Shown in pieces: positions 34,781 to 42,969 of a DNA stretch of 64,000 nucleotides. The stretch's first letter is position 1. The number at the start of each line of letters is the position of its first letter. The stretch is taken from assembly GCA_000421065.1 (NCBI GenBank), contig ATWD01000002.1, positions 62,001 to 126,000 of the forward strand, given 5' to 3'. A model generated the notes under the pieces. It worked only from the letters and a program-made list of their open reading frames with translations, was not told where the DNA came from and did no database searches. A program made the translations under genes and the position numbers. Source of the DNA: Acidobacteriaceae bacterium TAA 166 (GTDB lineage: Bacteria; Acidobacteriota; Terriglobia; Terriglobales; Acidobacteriaceae).

Positions 34781-35742
34781 GGCGTTTTTTCCTTATATTT
34801 GCGATGGTGGTATCGCCGCTCATCGGGCAGCAAAGAGCAGGAGATCAGGTATTTGACCTCAAGGCGGAGGATCCTGGATTCTGGAAACTTTTTGATCGGG
34901 ATGTAAAGCTCGATACCGTGGGCGAGGACTTCGGATTTACCGAGGGACCGGTGTGGGAGAATTCTGGGTCGTTATTGGTAAGCGATGAATCTAAGAACTG
35001 TATCTATCGCCTCTTTCCTGATGGTCATCGCGATGAGTTGATTCGGCTCGGCGATCCGGATGGGAATACCTTTGATCGTCAGCATCGATTGATTGTGACA
35101 GCGAGCGTGCTGCGAGCGGTTATTCGCCTCTCGCCTGATATGAAGAGTTATGATACGCTAGCAGATCGTTATAACGGCCAACGATTAAATAGCCCAAACG
35201 ATGTTACGCTCGGTCCGGATGGGGCAATTTACTTTACCGATCCTACGCTTGATCTGGTTAAGGGAGAGAGACAGGAGACTCCATTTCAGGGAGTCTACCG
35301 TCTCGAGACGAAGGGAAGCGTGACGTTGTTGACCCATGATCTGCAGCAGCCAAATGGCCTTGCATTCTCTCCCAACGGAAAGTTCATCTATATTGATGAT
35401 TCCGCGCAAAAAAACATTCGTCGCTATCGATTTACAAACGGTGTTTTGAGTGATGGCATGGTCTTTGCGGATGAGAATGTTCCTGGTATGCGAGGCGTGC
35501 CGGATGGAATGAAGACGGACAAAAAAGGGAATCTGTATGTCACGGGCCCTGGGGGGATTTGGGTGTGGAGTCCTGCGGGAAAGCACCTGGGTACGGTGCT
35601 TCTTCCGCATCAACCTGCCAATCTTACGTGGGGAGGTTCGAGGAACTCCACGCTATATATAACGGCGGGTCATTTTGTTTATAAATTGCAAACAAAGACA
35701 CGGGGACACCTCTCCTATCCTGCAAAGGCGGTACATCCGTGA
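34777..35742 (+). CDS. SMP-30/gluconolactonase-type lactone hydrolase, exported
   Basis: A 321-residue six-blade propeller of the SMP-30/LRE family. Typical segments are FTEGPVWENSGSLLVSDES (with the metal-ligand Glu), LNSPNDVTLGPDGAIYFTDP (the conserved Asn-Asp), LQQPNGLAFSPNGKFIYIDD and VPDGMKTDKKGNLYVTGPGG (with the Asp ligand). A short signal (FFLIFAMVVSPLIGQ) places it in the periplasm. The family opens lactones, such as the product of aldose oxidation. The TTG start overlaps the cytochrome stop by 4 bases and GGAGG lies just ahead. Its stop overlaps the PQQ dehydrogenase GTG by 4 bases. This fits a sequence of oxidation then hydrolysis of a sugar, with the sugar unknown. Confidence 0.88.
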   Translation: MRRFFLIFAMVVSPLIGQQRAGDQVFDLKAEDPGFWKLFDRDVKLDTVGEDFGFTEGPVWENSGSLLVSDESKNCIYRLFPDGHRDELIRLGDPDGNTFDRQHRLIVTASVLRAVIRLSPDMKSYDTLADRYNGQRLNSPNDVTLGPDGAIYFTDPTLDLVKGERQETPFQGVYRLETKGSVTLLTHDLQQPNGLAFSPNGKFIYIDDSAQKNIRRYRFTNGVLSDGMVFADENVPGMRGVPDGMKTDKKGNLYVTGPGGIWVWSPAGKHLGTVLLPHQPANLTWGGSRNSTLYITAGHFVYKLQTKTRGHLSYPAKAVHP

Positions 35743-37397
35743 AGGCTACTTGGAAGAGATTCGTACTGCTGTTTGGACTGACAACGTCTCTGTTCTCTCA
35801 GACCGGGTTTGTACCTTCGACTCATGACGCTCATGAAGGCATAGTCAATATCAGCAACGAGGATCTATCTCCACGCTCTATCCATGAGAACTGGCCCTCC
35901 TATAACGGCGATTACACGGGACGTCGTTATAGCAGTCTCGCGCAGGTGACTCCTGAGAATGCACACAGGCTCAGCCCGCAGTGGGTATTCCATAGCAGGA
36001 ATCCAGGTGTACTCGAGGTCACCCCGGTTGTTGTTGCTGGCATTATGTTCGTAACAGGATCGAACGATGCGTATGCGCTGAATGCAACGACTGGGAAGGT
36101 ACTCTGGCATCATGAGCGTCCGGTATCGCAGGGGTTGATCGATGATGCGTCGGGACACATTAATCGCGGTGTTGCCGTGCTGGGAACCCGCATTTACATG
36201 GAGACCGATAATGCGCATCTGCTCTGCCTCGACGCACGGAGCGGCAATTTGATCTGGGACGTCCCGTACGCATTTGACAATCGTAACTACGGAGCTACAA
36301 GCGCACCTCTTGCGGTAAAAGACAAGATCCTTATTGGAACCTCGGGCGGGGATGACGGTGTGCGAGGTTTTGTTGCGGCCTTCGATGCGAAGACCGGGAA
36401 AGAAGCATGGCGTTTCTGGACGATTCCGGAGCCGGGCCAGCCAGGTTCAGAGACATGGCCGACAAGTGGAAGGTACAAAGATGCGTGGAAGAATGGCGGT
36501 GGCACGACATGGCTTCCTGGAACCTACGATCCTGAACTTAATCTGATCTTTTGGCCGACAGGCAACCCATCGCCCGATTTCGACGGTTCTGTTCGGCTTG
36601 GGGATAATCTTTACACCAGCAGCGTACTCGCGATTGATCCTGATACCGGCAAGCTGAAATGGTACTTTCAATTTTCACCTCATGACTTGAATGATTATGA
36701 CGCGACGGAGACTCCGGTGCTTGTAGATGCAAACTATCGGGGAAGGCCACGCAAGCTGCTTATTCAAGCGAATCGCAATGGATTTATTTATATTCTCGAT
36801 CGCACCACGGGAAAATATCTTGCCTCCAAGCAGTTCGCACAAAAACAGAACTGGGCGAAGGGGATTGATTCGAACGGTCGTCCTATTCGAACCGATCTGG
36901 TGCCGACGGCAGATGGAACAAGGATGTGCCCAAGCTATGGTGGCGGCACAAATTGGTACTCCCCCACCTATAATGAAGTGACTCACCTGTTCTACTTCTT
37001 ATCGCTGGATGATTGTTCCATTTTTAAGGTGAAGACGGAGGATTTTGAAGAGGGACATGCGTACTATTCGACGGGGGCATCCCGTCCTCCCAACGAAAAC
37101 TCCAAAAAATATCTGAATGCCTATGATCTAGCGAATGATAAGTTTGTCTGGATCAATCCTCAAACTGGCTCCGGAGGACACTCTTCGGGGGGAGTGATGT
37201 CGACGGCTACTGGCCTGGTGGTCTTCGGTGATGACGCGGAGGAGTTCGAGGTTCTCGACGGGCACACCGGCCATCCGCTTTATCACTTCAATGTCGGCCA
37301 GCCTCTACACGCCTCTCCCATGAGCTATGCAGCGAAGGGGAAGCAGTACTTTGCGATTGCCGCTGGTAGCGACCTCTTTACCTTCGCTCTTCCGTAG
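35739..37397 (+). CDS. PQQ-dependent alcohol/sugar dehydrogenase, exported
   Basis: A 552-residue quinoprotein propeller of the methanol/ethanol dehydrogenase family. A Sec signal (RFVLLFGLTTSLFSQ) opens it. PQQ-propeller motifs are visible: NATTGKVLWHHE, DARSGNLIWDVP, DAKTGKEAWRFW, IDPDTGKLKWYFQ. SPDFDGSVRLGDNLYT and HDLNDYDATETP are family segments, and the latter holds the probable catalytic Asp. I do not see the vicinal Cys-Cys of methanol dehydrogenase, nor a C-terminal cytochrome c domain, so it needs a separate acceptor, most likely the diheme cytochrome of the same operon. The GTG start overlaps the lactonase stop. It ends 2 bases from the convergent Mpg gene. The likely reaction is periplasmic oxidation of an alcohol or a sugar; substrate unknown. 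Confidence 0.9.
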   Translation: MKATWKRFVLLFGLTTSLFSQTGFVPSTHDAHEGIVNISNEDLSPRSIHENWPSYNGDYTGRRYSSLAQVTPENAHRLSPQWVFHSRNPGVLEVTPVVVAGIMFVTGSNDAYALNATTGKVLWHHERPVSQGLIDDASGHINRGVAVLGTRIYMETDNAHLLCLDARSGNLIWDVPYAFDNRNYGATSAPLAVKDKILIGTSGGDDGVRGFVAAFDAKTGKEAWRFWTIPEPGQPGSETWPTSGRYKDAWKNGGGTTWLPGTYDPELNLIFWPTGNPSPDFDGSVRLGDNLYTSSVLAIDPDTGKLKWYFQFSPHDLNDYDATETPVLVDANYRGRPRKLLIQANRNGFIYILDRTTGKYLASKQFAQKQNWAKGIDSNGRPIRTDLVPTADGTRMCPSYGGGTNWYSPTYNEVTHLFYFLSLDDCSIFKVKTEDFEEGHAYYSTGASRPPNENSKKYLNAYDLANDKFVWINPQTGSGGHSSGGVMSTATGLVVFGDDAEEFEVLDGHTGHPLYHFNVGQPLHASPMSYAAKGKQYFAIAAGSDLFTFALP

Positions 37398-37399
37398 TC

Positions 37400-38014
37400 T
37401 TACGGAATGGACGATTCGATTTCAGGTTTGATGAGAAACCGCAAGGGTATCTCTGCTGCTTTGCGGATGCCAATGCGAGGTGTAGCTGTGATCGTGTCCG
37501 CCTGAAAGCCATCGTCAAGGATTTGGATGGAAGAATGAGCTAGCGTAATGTCGACGCCATTGCGGGCATCGCGGGTGATCCCGAGAGCTTCGCAGATGCG
37601 TCTAGGTCCGCCAGTCAGTTGCCCTGGCTTTGGCGTACCCGATAATCCACGCAGGCGAGCCATGGTCTTCAGGCCACTCATGGGAGCAAGGGCACGAAAT
37701 AGGACACCCCCAGGTTCGCCATCTGGAAGACAGGAGACGTTCAAGCAGTAATGCAGCCCATAGATCAAATAGATATAAGCCACTCCTGGTGGTCCAAACA
37801 AAACGGCGTTTCGGGCTGTTCGTCCGATTGAGGCATGCGAAGCTGGATCTGTCAGGCCGAGATAAGCTTCTATTTCGACGATGCGCCCTGTCAGGAGCTC
37901 ATCGTGATAACGGTGGCTGAGGACCTTCCCTAATAGATTCCTGGCTACGATCTCGGGAGATCGTAGATAAAAGGAGCGAGGCAAGAGTTGGATCCATGAA
38001 GCGGAATTCTTCAT
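37400..38014 (-). CDS. mpg: DNA-3-methyladenine glycosylase (AAG/Mpg family)
   Basis: A 204-residue alkyladenine DNA glycosylase that removes alkylated purines in base excision repair. Typical segments are FYLRSPEIVARNLLGKVL (15-32), TGRIVEIEAYLGLTDPASHA (with the catalytic Glu), GPPGVAYIYLIYGLHYCLNV and TGGPRRICEALGI. Length matches the family. Its ATG overlaps the stop of the receiver/HATPase gene by 4 bases, so the two are translated together. The coupling of a repair enzyme with a signalling ATPase is unusual. It meets the PQQ dehydrogenase tail to tail with 2 bases between them. Confidence 0.92.
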   Translation of the reverse strand: MKNSASWIQLLPRSFYLRSPEIVARNLLGKVLSHRYHDELLTGRIVEIEAYLGLTDPASHASIGRTARNAVLFGPPGVAYIYLIYGLHYCLNVSCLPDGEPGGVLFRALAPMSGLKTMARLRGLSGTPKPGQLTGGPRRICEALGITRDARNGVDITLAHSSIQILDDGFQADTITATPRIGIRKAAEIPLRFLIKPEIESSIP

Positions 38015-38871
38015 TTCAAGGGAAAATCTGGTATGGGAGGGGCAAGGTATTTAATAAGGAGTACTTCATTCCCGACTTCACTATAGATCAACTCGTCGAC
38101 TGTGCCAGCCGCGAGGAGAAGACCGTATCCTCCGGGACGCAGACCATCTTTATCCCGCTTTGCTATATGGACGATCGGATCGCTTGAAGGATCAAGCATC
38201 GTGATATCGCTGATGGAGTCGAGTCGAAAACCGGATCCGGGATCGCGCACGTAGAAGACGAAGGCGCGCGCGGTATTAACTGCGGTGACCTCGATGACCT
38301 GCTCGGAATTGAAGGCTGCGCCATGTTCCATGGCGTTCAGAAGAATCTCATGAAAGGCCTGCATCATCTCCTGGCGAGGGTTGCGTGGCATATGTGCGCT
38401 CAGTTCGGTCGCGAAGGAGAGGAGCCGTTCCGCGGTAAGAATGCTGCAATTTGCCCTTATCGAGACCCAGCCTGGGCGGGCAGTGATGACCTCGATGCCA
38501 TCTCTCCATTGGCTGCTTGAAGCAGCGTCTCGAGCCAGACTTGCGATCGTTCCCGTATCGAAGGGAGGAGTAAAGCATGCGAAGACACGGGCACGTAGAG
38601 CCGCAATGACCTCCTTCGGTGTACTCATGGGGGCGAGGACAATACATTTGACGGCTGGCCTGATGAGGCGCATCTCTTCGAGCAGGGCAAGATCTTCTTC
38701 CACCGCGGTGCCGGGACTGGTAATCACCACCCCAAAGGAACGCATGCGCAGCTTCTGCAAAGCGCCAGCGGGACCAGCCGCATATTCCAGAAGGACACCT
38801 GCGGATGAAAGAGCGTTTCCAACGTCGTGGGTTACTGGACTATCCGATCCGATGACGAGGACGCGGCTCAT
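38011..38871 (-). CDS. Degenerate receiver plus RsbW-like HATPase protein
   Basis: A 286-residue two-domain signalling protein. Residues 1-115 have the receiver fold (SRVLVIGSDSPVTHDVGNAL, VVITSPGTAVEEDLALLEEM, VKCIVLAP). The phospho-acceptor Asp is replaced (ITSPG instead of a hydrophobic-Asp-x-x-P pattern), and the conserved Lys before the last strand is also lost (FTPPFD), so it should not be phosphorylated in the normal way. Residues ~130-286 are an anti-sigma-type ATPase: N box MMQAFHEILLNAMEHGA, G1 VRDPGSGF, G2 PGGYGLLLAAGTVDEL. Such ATPases act as kinases on anti-anti-sigma factors or bind sigma factors. The stop overlaps the mpg start. Partner unknown. Confidence 0.82.
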   Translation of the reverse strand: MSRVLVIGSDSPVTHDVGNALSSAGVLLEYAAGPAGALQKLRMRSFGVVITSPGTAVEEDLALLEEMRLIRPAVKCIVLAPMSTPKEVIAALRARVFACFTPPFDTGTIASLARDAASSSQWRDGIEVITARPGWVSIRANCSILTAERLLSFATELSAHMPRNPRQEMMQAFHEILLNAMEHGAAFNSEQVIEVTAVNTARAFVFYVRDPGSGFRLDSISDITMLDPSSDPIVHIAKRDKDGLRPGGYGLLLAAGTVDELIYSEVGNEVLLIKYLAPPIPDFPLK

Positions 38872-39022
38872 TCGTTGATCTCCCGAAGAGGATTGACATC
38901 GCTGAGTATAACCAGGCCTATACCAAACATCATAGATTGGATCAAAGGCATCTCACCGCCCAATCGAATGGGCGTCGGAAGCCTGGAATGGGTAACCGAA
39001 ACCAGATGAGATAATTAATGAA

Positions 39023-39107
39023 GCGCAATTTCTCAGCCTGCTGCTGAGAGAGCAGGCCAGTCGTCTCGAGACTGCGAGATGCGACGGCCTGCGCAGAGAG
39101 ATTGCGC
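39023..39107 (+). ncRNA. Structured leader RNA of the split methionine synthase operon
   Basis: An 85-base element whose end lies 20 bases before the ATG of the first metH gene. The closing helix is exact over 12 pairs with one G-T: 39023-39034 GCGCAATTTCTC with 39096-39107 GAGAGATTGCGC. Inside, GCCTGCT (39036-39042) can pair with AGCAGGC (39051-39057), and GTCG/CTCG (39060-39068) with CGAG/CGAC (39075-39085). GGCCTGC (39086-39092) can instead capture GCAGGCC (39052-39058), extending the second hairpin, so two folds exclude each other. No T-run follows. I do not see the conserved cores of the cobalamin, SAM-I or SAH riboswitches. A metabolite- or protein-responsive leader is inferred. Confidence 0.6.
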
Positions 39108-39127
39108 CGTTAGGCTATCTAAACAAT

Positions 39128-40261
39128 ATGACGAACTCTTCCTTCCATCCGCTTCGCAAGATCCTCGAGAGCCGTATTGCCATTATTGATGGCGCTATGG
39201 GAACGACCATTCGTACCTATGGCATGAAGGAGTCGGACATCCGTGGGGAGCGCTTTCAGGACTCGAAGAAAGATCTATTGAATAATGGCGACCTGTTTTC
39301 TCTAACGCAGCCGGAGATGATCTGCGACATTCATCGACGCTTTCTTGAGGCCGGGGCCGACATTATTGAGACCAATACGTTTGGCGCGACTAGCATCTCG
39401 CAGAGCGAGTTTTTCGTGGATGATCCCAGAGAGCATGGCGGGAGGAAGGATCCCGCCTTTTATCAGAAGATTATCGACGATCCATTTCTGGGTGATCTGG
39501 CCTGGGAGATCAATGAGAAATCAACACGCCAGTGCAGGGAGTGGGCCGATCGGGTTGCCTTTGCTACGGGGCGACAGCGGTTTGTAGCGGGGGCGATCGG
39601 GCCATTGACGGTATCGCTGTCGAACTCGCCCGACGCAGACGATCCGGGCTTTCGGGTCGTTACCTTCGACCAGGTGAAGACTGCTTATGCGCAACAGATT
39701 CGGGCGCTGATGGCGGGAGGCTCCGACCTACTTCTGGTAGAGACGATCTTCGATTCCTTGAATGCGAAGGCTGCGTTGGTTGCCATTCGTGAGGTCTTCG
39801 ACGAAGAAGGGAAAGAGTTGCCGGTGATGATCTCGGCGGCGGTAGGACGTGGCGGAGAGACGATGATCTCGGCCCAGACGGTTGAGGCATTCTGGAATGC
39901 GATGCAGCATGTTCGTCCGCTCTCGATTGGGCTGAACTGTTCGCTCGGCCCTGACCTGATGTATCCGTTCCTCTCCGAGCTTTCGGAGAAGTCGGACGTG
40001 GCGATCTCCTGCTATCCGAATGCTGGCTTGCCGAATCCGCTCTCGCCCACGGGGTTTGATCTGGAGCCGGAGGATATGGCTCGATACCTGGGCGACTTTG
40101 CCAAAGGCGGTCTTATTAACATTGCCGGCGGATGCTGCGGGAACACACCTGAGCATATCGCTGCGATCGCGAAGGCGCTCGAAGGGCAGCCTCCTCGGAG
40201 TCTGGAAAAGGCTGTATCGGCAGAGGAAGCTGAAGTGCTTTCAGGTGAGAGCAAGGCATGA
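39128..40261 (+). CDS. metH: Methionine synthase part 1: homocysteine S-methyltransferase domain
   Basis: A 377-residue protein equal to the N-terminal module of MetH, which binds homocysteine through zinc. IIDGAMGTTIRTYGM (20-34) and DIIETNTFGATSISQSEFF are typical. The zinc ligands are Cys271 (GLNCSLGPDLMYPFL) and Cys336-Cys337 (IAGGCCGNTPEHI). In E. coli and most bacteria this module is fused to the rest of a ~1230-residue enzyme; here it ends at 377 residues and the next gene starts inside its stop codon (ATGA overlap), so the enzyme is made as two coupled subunits. A structured leader RNA precedes it. An AGG 14 bases before the ATG is a weak ribosome site, which fits translation control by the leader. 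Confidence 0.93.
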   Translation: MTNSSFHPLRKILESRIAIIDGAMGTTIRTYGMKESDIRGERFQDSKKDLLNNGDLFSLTQPEMICDIHRRFLEAGADIIETNTFGATSISQSEFFVDDPREHGGRKDPAFYQKIIDDPFLGDLAWEINEKSTRQCREWADRVAFATGRQRFVAGAIGPLTVSLSNSPDADDPGFRVVTFDQVKTAYAQQIRALMAGGSDLLLVETIFDSLNAKAALVAIREVFDEEGKELPVMISAAVGRGGETMISAQTVEAFWNAMQHVRPLSIGLNCSLGPDLMYPFLSELSEKSDVAISCYPNAGLPNPLSPTGFDLEPEDMARYLGDFAKGGLINIAGGCCGNTPEHIAAIAKALEGQPPRSLEKAVSAEEAEVLSGESKA

Positions 40262-42969
40262 GTGTGCCTCCAGCAAAGCCACTTCGCCTCTCCGGATCGC
40301 AGCCATTTACGCAACAGCCCGGCGTCTTCATCATGATTGGCGAGCGGACCAACGTTGCCGGTTCGCCGAAGTTCGCGAAGCTTGTGAAGGAAGGCAAGTA
40401 TGAAGAGGCCGTCAGCGTTGCCCGTCAGCAGGTCGAGAACGGCGCAAACGTAATCGACATCTGCATGGATGAGGGCATGATCGATGGCGTGTCCGCGATG
40501 TCACGCTACTTGCAGCTGCTGGCGAGCGAGCCTGAGGTTGCGAAGGTCCCCTTCATGGTCGATTCCTCGAAATGGGAGGTGATCGAGGCGGGATTGAAGT
40601 GCCTTCAGGGCAAAGGGATCGTGAATTCGATCTCTCTGAAGGAAGGAGAGCAGAGGTTTCGCCAGAATGCCGCGACCGTGTCGAAGTATGGCGCCGCGGT
40701 GGTTGTGATGGCATTCGATGAACGGGGCCAGGCGGCCACCTACGAGGACAAGATTCGAATCTGCGAGCGGGCGTACCGGATTCTGGTCGATGAGGTAGGT
40801 CTCCCGCCACAGGACATCATCTTCGATCCGAATATCCTCACCGTCGCCACGGGGATGGAGGAGCACAACAACTATGCCGTGGATTTTATCCAGGCGACGC
40901 GGTGGATCAAATCGAATCTTCCGCACGCGAAGGTGAGCGGCGGAGTTTCGAATATCTCGTTCAGCTTTCGCGGCAACAATAAGGTGCGCGAAGCGATGCA
41001 TTCGGCGTTTCTTTACCATGCGATCGCTGCGGGAATGGATATGGGGATCGTCAACGCGGGGCAGTTAGAGATCTACGAAGAGATCGAGCCCGAGTTGAAA
41101 GTCCTGGTGGAAGACGTCCTGCTGAACCGGCGCCCGGATGCCACGGAACGATTGGTGGAGTATGGGGAGAGATTAAAGGCCGCAGGCACAGGTGCCGCGG
41201 TAAGCGAGAAGAAGACCGAAGAGTGGCGAAACGGGACGGTGGAGGAGCGTCTTTCGCATGCTCTGGTAAAGGGAATCGATACTTACATCGATCTCGATAC
41301 GGAAGAGGCGCGGGCGAAGCTGGGCCGGCCCCTGCAGGTGATCGAAGGTCCATTGATGGCGGGCATGGGCGTGGTCGGCGACTTGTTTGGCGCGGGCAAG
41401 ATGTTCCTGCCGCAGGTCGTGAAGTCGGCTCGCGTGATGAAGAAAGCAGTGGCTTATCTCACTCCGTTCATGGAGGAGGAGAAGGCGAAGATGGTCGCGG
41501 CGGGCCAGGTGGTACGCGCGCAGGGGAAGATTATTCTGGCGACGGTCAAGGGCGATGTTCATGACATCGGCAAAAACATCGTTGGCGTCGTACTGGCCTG
41601 CAACAACTTCGAGGTGATCGATATGGGCGTGATGGTTCCGGCCGAAAAGATCCTCGAGCGCGCCAAGACGGAGAAGGCCGATGTGATTGGCCTCAGCGGT
41701 CTGATTACGCCGTCCCTGGATGAGATGGTCCATGTCGCGCGCGAGATGGAGCGGCAGAACTTCACGCTGCCCTTATTGATTGGCGGTGCGACCACCAGTC
41801 GAGCGCATACGGCGATCAAGATAGCGCCTCATTACAGCCAGCCGGTCGTTCATGTGCTGGATGCGAGCCGAGCCGTTCCTGTGACGACGAGCCTGTTGAG
41901 CGAGGAGAACAGAGACCAATTTATCGAAAAGTATCGAGCCGAGTATGAGTCGGTTCGCAGAACGCATGCGGCTCCGCCACAGAAGGTTGTCCCAATCGAA
42001 CAAGCACGCGCTCGACGAACTCCGATCGAGTGGAGAGATGAGGATATTGCTAAGCCCGAGTTTCTGGGTGTGCGGGTTCTGGAAGATTTTCCCCTGAAGA
42101 CGCTGCGTGAATTCATCGATTGGTCGCCGCTGTTTCACACGTGGGGATTGAAGGGGATTTATCCACGCATTCTGCAGGATGAGCGGCAAGGCGCGCAGGC
42201 ATCCCAGGTATTCAAAGACGCAAACGTATTGTTAGATCGCATCATCGAGGAGAAACTGCTTACAGCGCGTGGCGTTTATGGATTCTTTCCGGCGAGCGCA
42301 GTGGGTGACGATATCGAGTTGTACACGGATGCGAATCGAACGACGGTGCTGGACCGGCTGCACTTTTTGCGGCAGCAGGCAAATCGGGAGGGAAGCGAGC
42401 CTTGCCGTTCATTGGCTGATTTTATCGCTCCGATACAAACTGGCCTGGCCGATTCGATCGGAGCCTTTGCTGTCACCAGCGGTATAGGGCTGAACGATCT
42501 TCGCGACCGCTTCAGAGCGGACAGCGATGACTACAACGCGATTATGGCGGAGGCGATTGCCGATCGGCTCGCCGAGGCCTTCGCCGAATGCCTGCACAAA
42601 CGCGCGCGGGATGAGTGGGGCTACGGCCGTGAAGAGCAGCTGACCAACGAGCAGATGATTCAGGAGACCTATCGCGGCATTCGGCCGGCGCCGGGGTATC
42701 CGGCCTGCCCCGATCATACGGAGAAGGGTACTCTATGGACGCTTCTCGACGTAGAGGCAAATACGGGGATGCAGCTCACGGAGTCTTTTGCGATGTGGCC
42801 TGGATCGAGCGTGAGTGGAATCTACTTCGCGCATCCTGAGTCGCGTTACTTCAGCCTGGGAAAGATCGACCGGGATCAGGTCGCGGATTATGCCGTGCGT
42901 AAAGAGATGACGATGGGCCAGACGGAACGGTGGTTGGGGCCGAACCTCAATTACGATCCTGAGGCATAA
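40258..42969 (+). CDS. metH: Methionine synthase part 2: pterin, cobalamin and AdoMet-activation domains
   Basis: A 903-residue protein equal to MetH without its first module. The methyltetrahydrofolate (pterin-binding) barrel covers ~20-300 (IMIGERTNVAGSPKFAKLV, NVIDICMDEGMIDGVSAM, GGVSNISFSFRGNNKVREAM). The cap and cobalamin-binding domains follow, with KGDVHDIGKNIVGVVLACNN; the His near 435 is the lower cobalt ligand, followed by GLSGLITPSLDEMVHVAREM. The C-terminal reactivation domain (~600-903) has RGIRPAPGYPACPDHTEK and ESFAMWPGSSVSGIYF. It transfers methyl from folate to homocysteine held by the upstream-encoded subunit. Its tail overlaps the convergent nei-type gene by 23 bases. Confidence 0.95.
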   Translation: MSVPPAKPLRLSGSQPFTQQPGVFIMIGERTNVAGSPKFAKLVKEGKYEEAVSVARQQVENGANVIDICMDEGMIDGVSAMSRYLQLLASEPEVAKVPFMVDSSKWEVIEAGLKCLQGKGIVNSISLKEGEQRFRQNAATVSKYGAAVVVMAFDERGQAATYEDKIRICERAYRILVDEVGLPPQDIIFDPNILTVATGMEEHNNYAVDFIQATRWIKSNLPHAKVSGGVSNISFSFRGNNKVREAMHSAFLYHAIAAGMDMGIVNAGQLEIYEEIEPELKVLVEDVLLNRRPDATERLVEYGERLKAAGTGAAVSEKKTEEWRNGTVEERLSHALVKGIDTYIDLDTEEARAKLGRPLQVIEGPLMAGMGVVGDLFGAGKMFLPQVVKSARVMKKAVAYLTPFMEEEKAKMVAAGQVVRAQGKIILATVKGDVHDIGKNIVGVVLACNNFEVIDMGVMVPAEKILERAKTEKADVIGLSGLITPSLDEMVHVAREMERQNFTLPLLIGGATTSRAHTAIKIAPHYSQPVVHVLDASRAVPVTTSLLSEENRDQFIEKYRAEYESVRRTHAAPPQKVVPIEQARARRTPIEWRDEDIAKPEFLGVRVLEDFPLKTLREFIDWSPLFHTWGLKGIYPRILQDERQGAQASQVFKDANVLLDRIIEEKLLTARGVYGFFPASAVGDDIELYTDANRTTVLDRLHFLRQQANREGSEPCRSLADFIAPIQTGLADSIGAFAVTSGIGLNDLRDRFRADSDDYNAIMAEAIADRLAEAFAECLHKRARDEWGYGREEQLTNEQMIQETYRGIRPAPGYPACPDHTEKGTLWTLLDVEANTGMQLTESFAMWPGSSVSGIYFAHPESRYFSLGKIDRDQVADYAVRKEMTMGQTERWLGPNLNYDPEA

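Noticed and set aside
39023..39127. Known riboswitch (cobalamin, SAM-I, SAH) before metH
   Set aside because: The conserved core sequences of these classes could not be found; only an unassigned structured leader is claimed.
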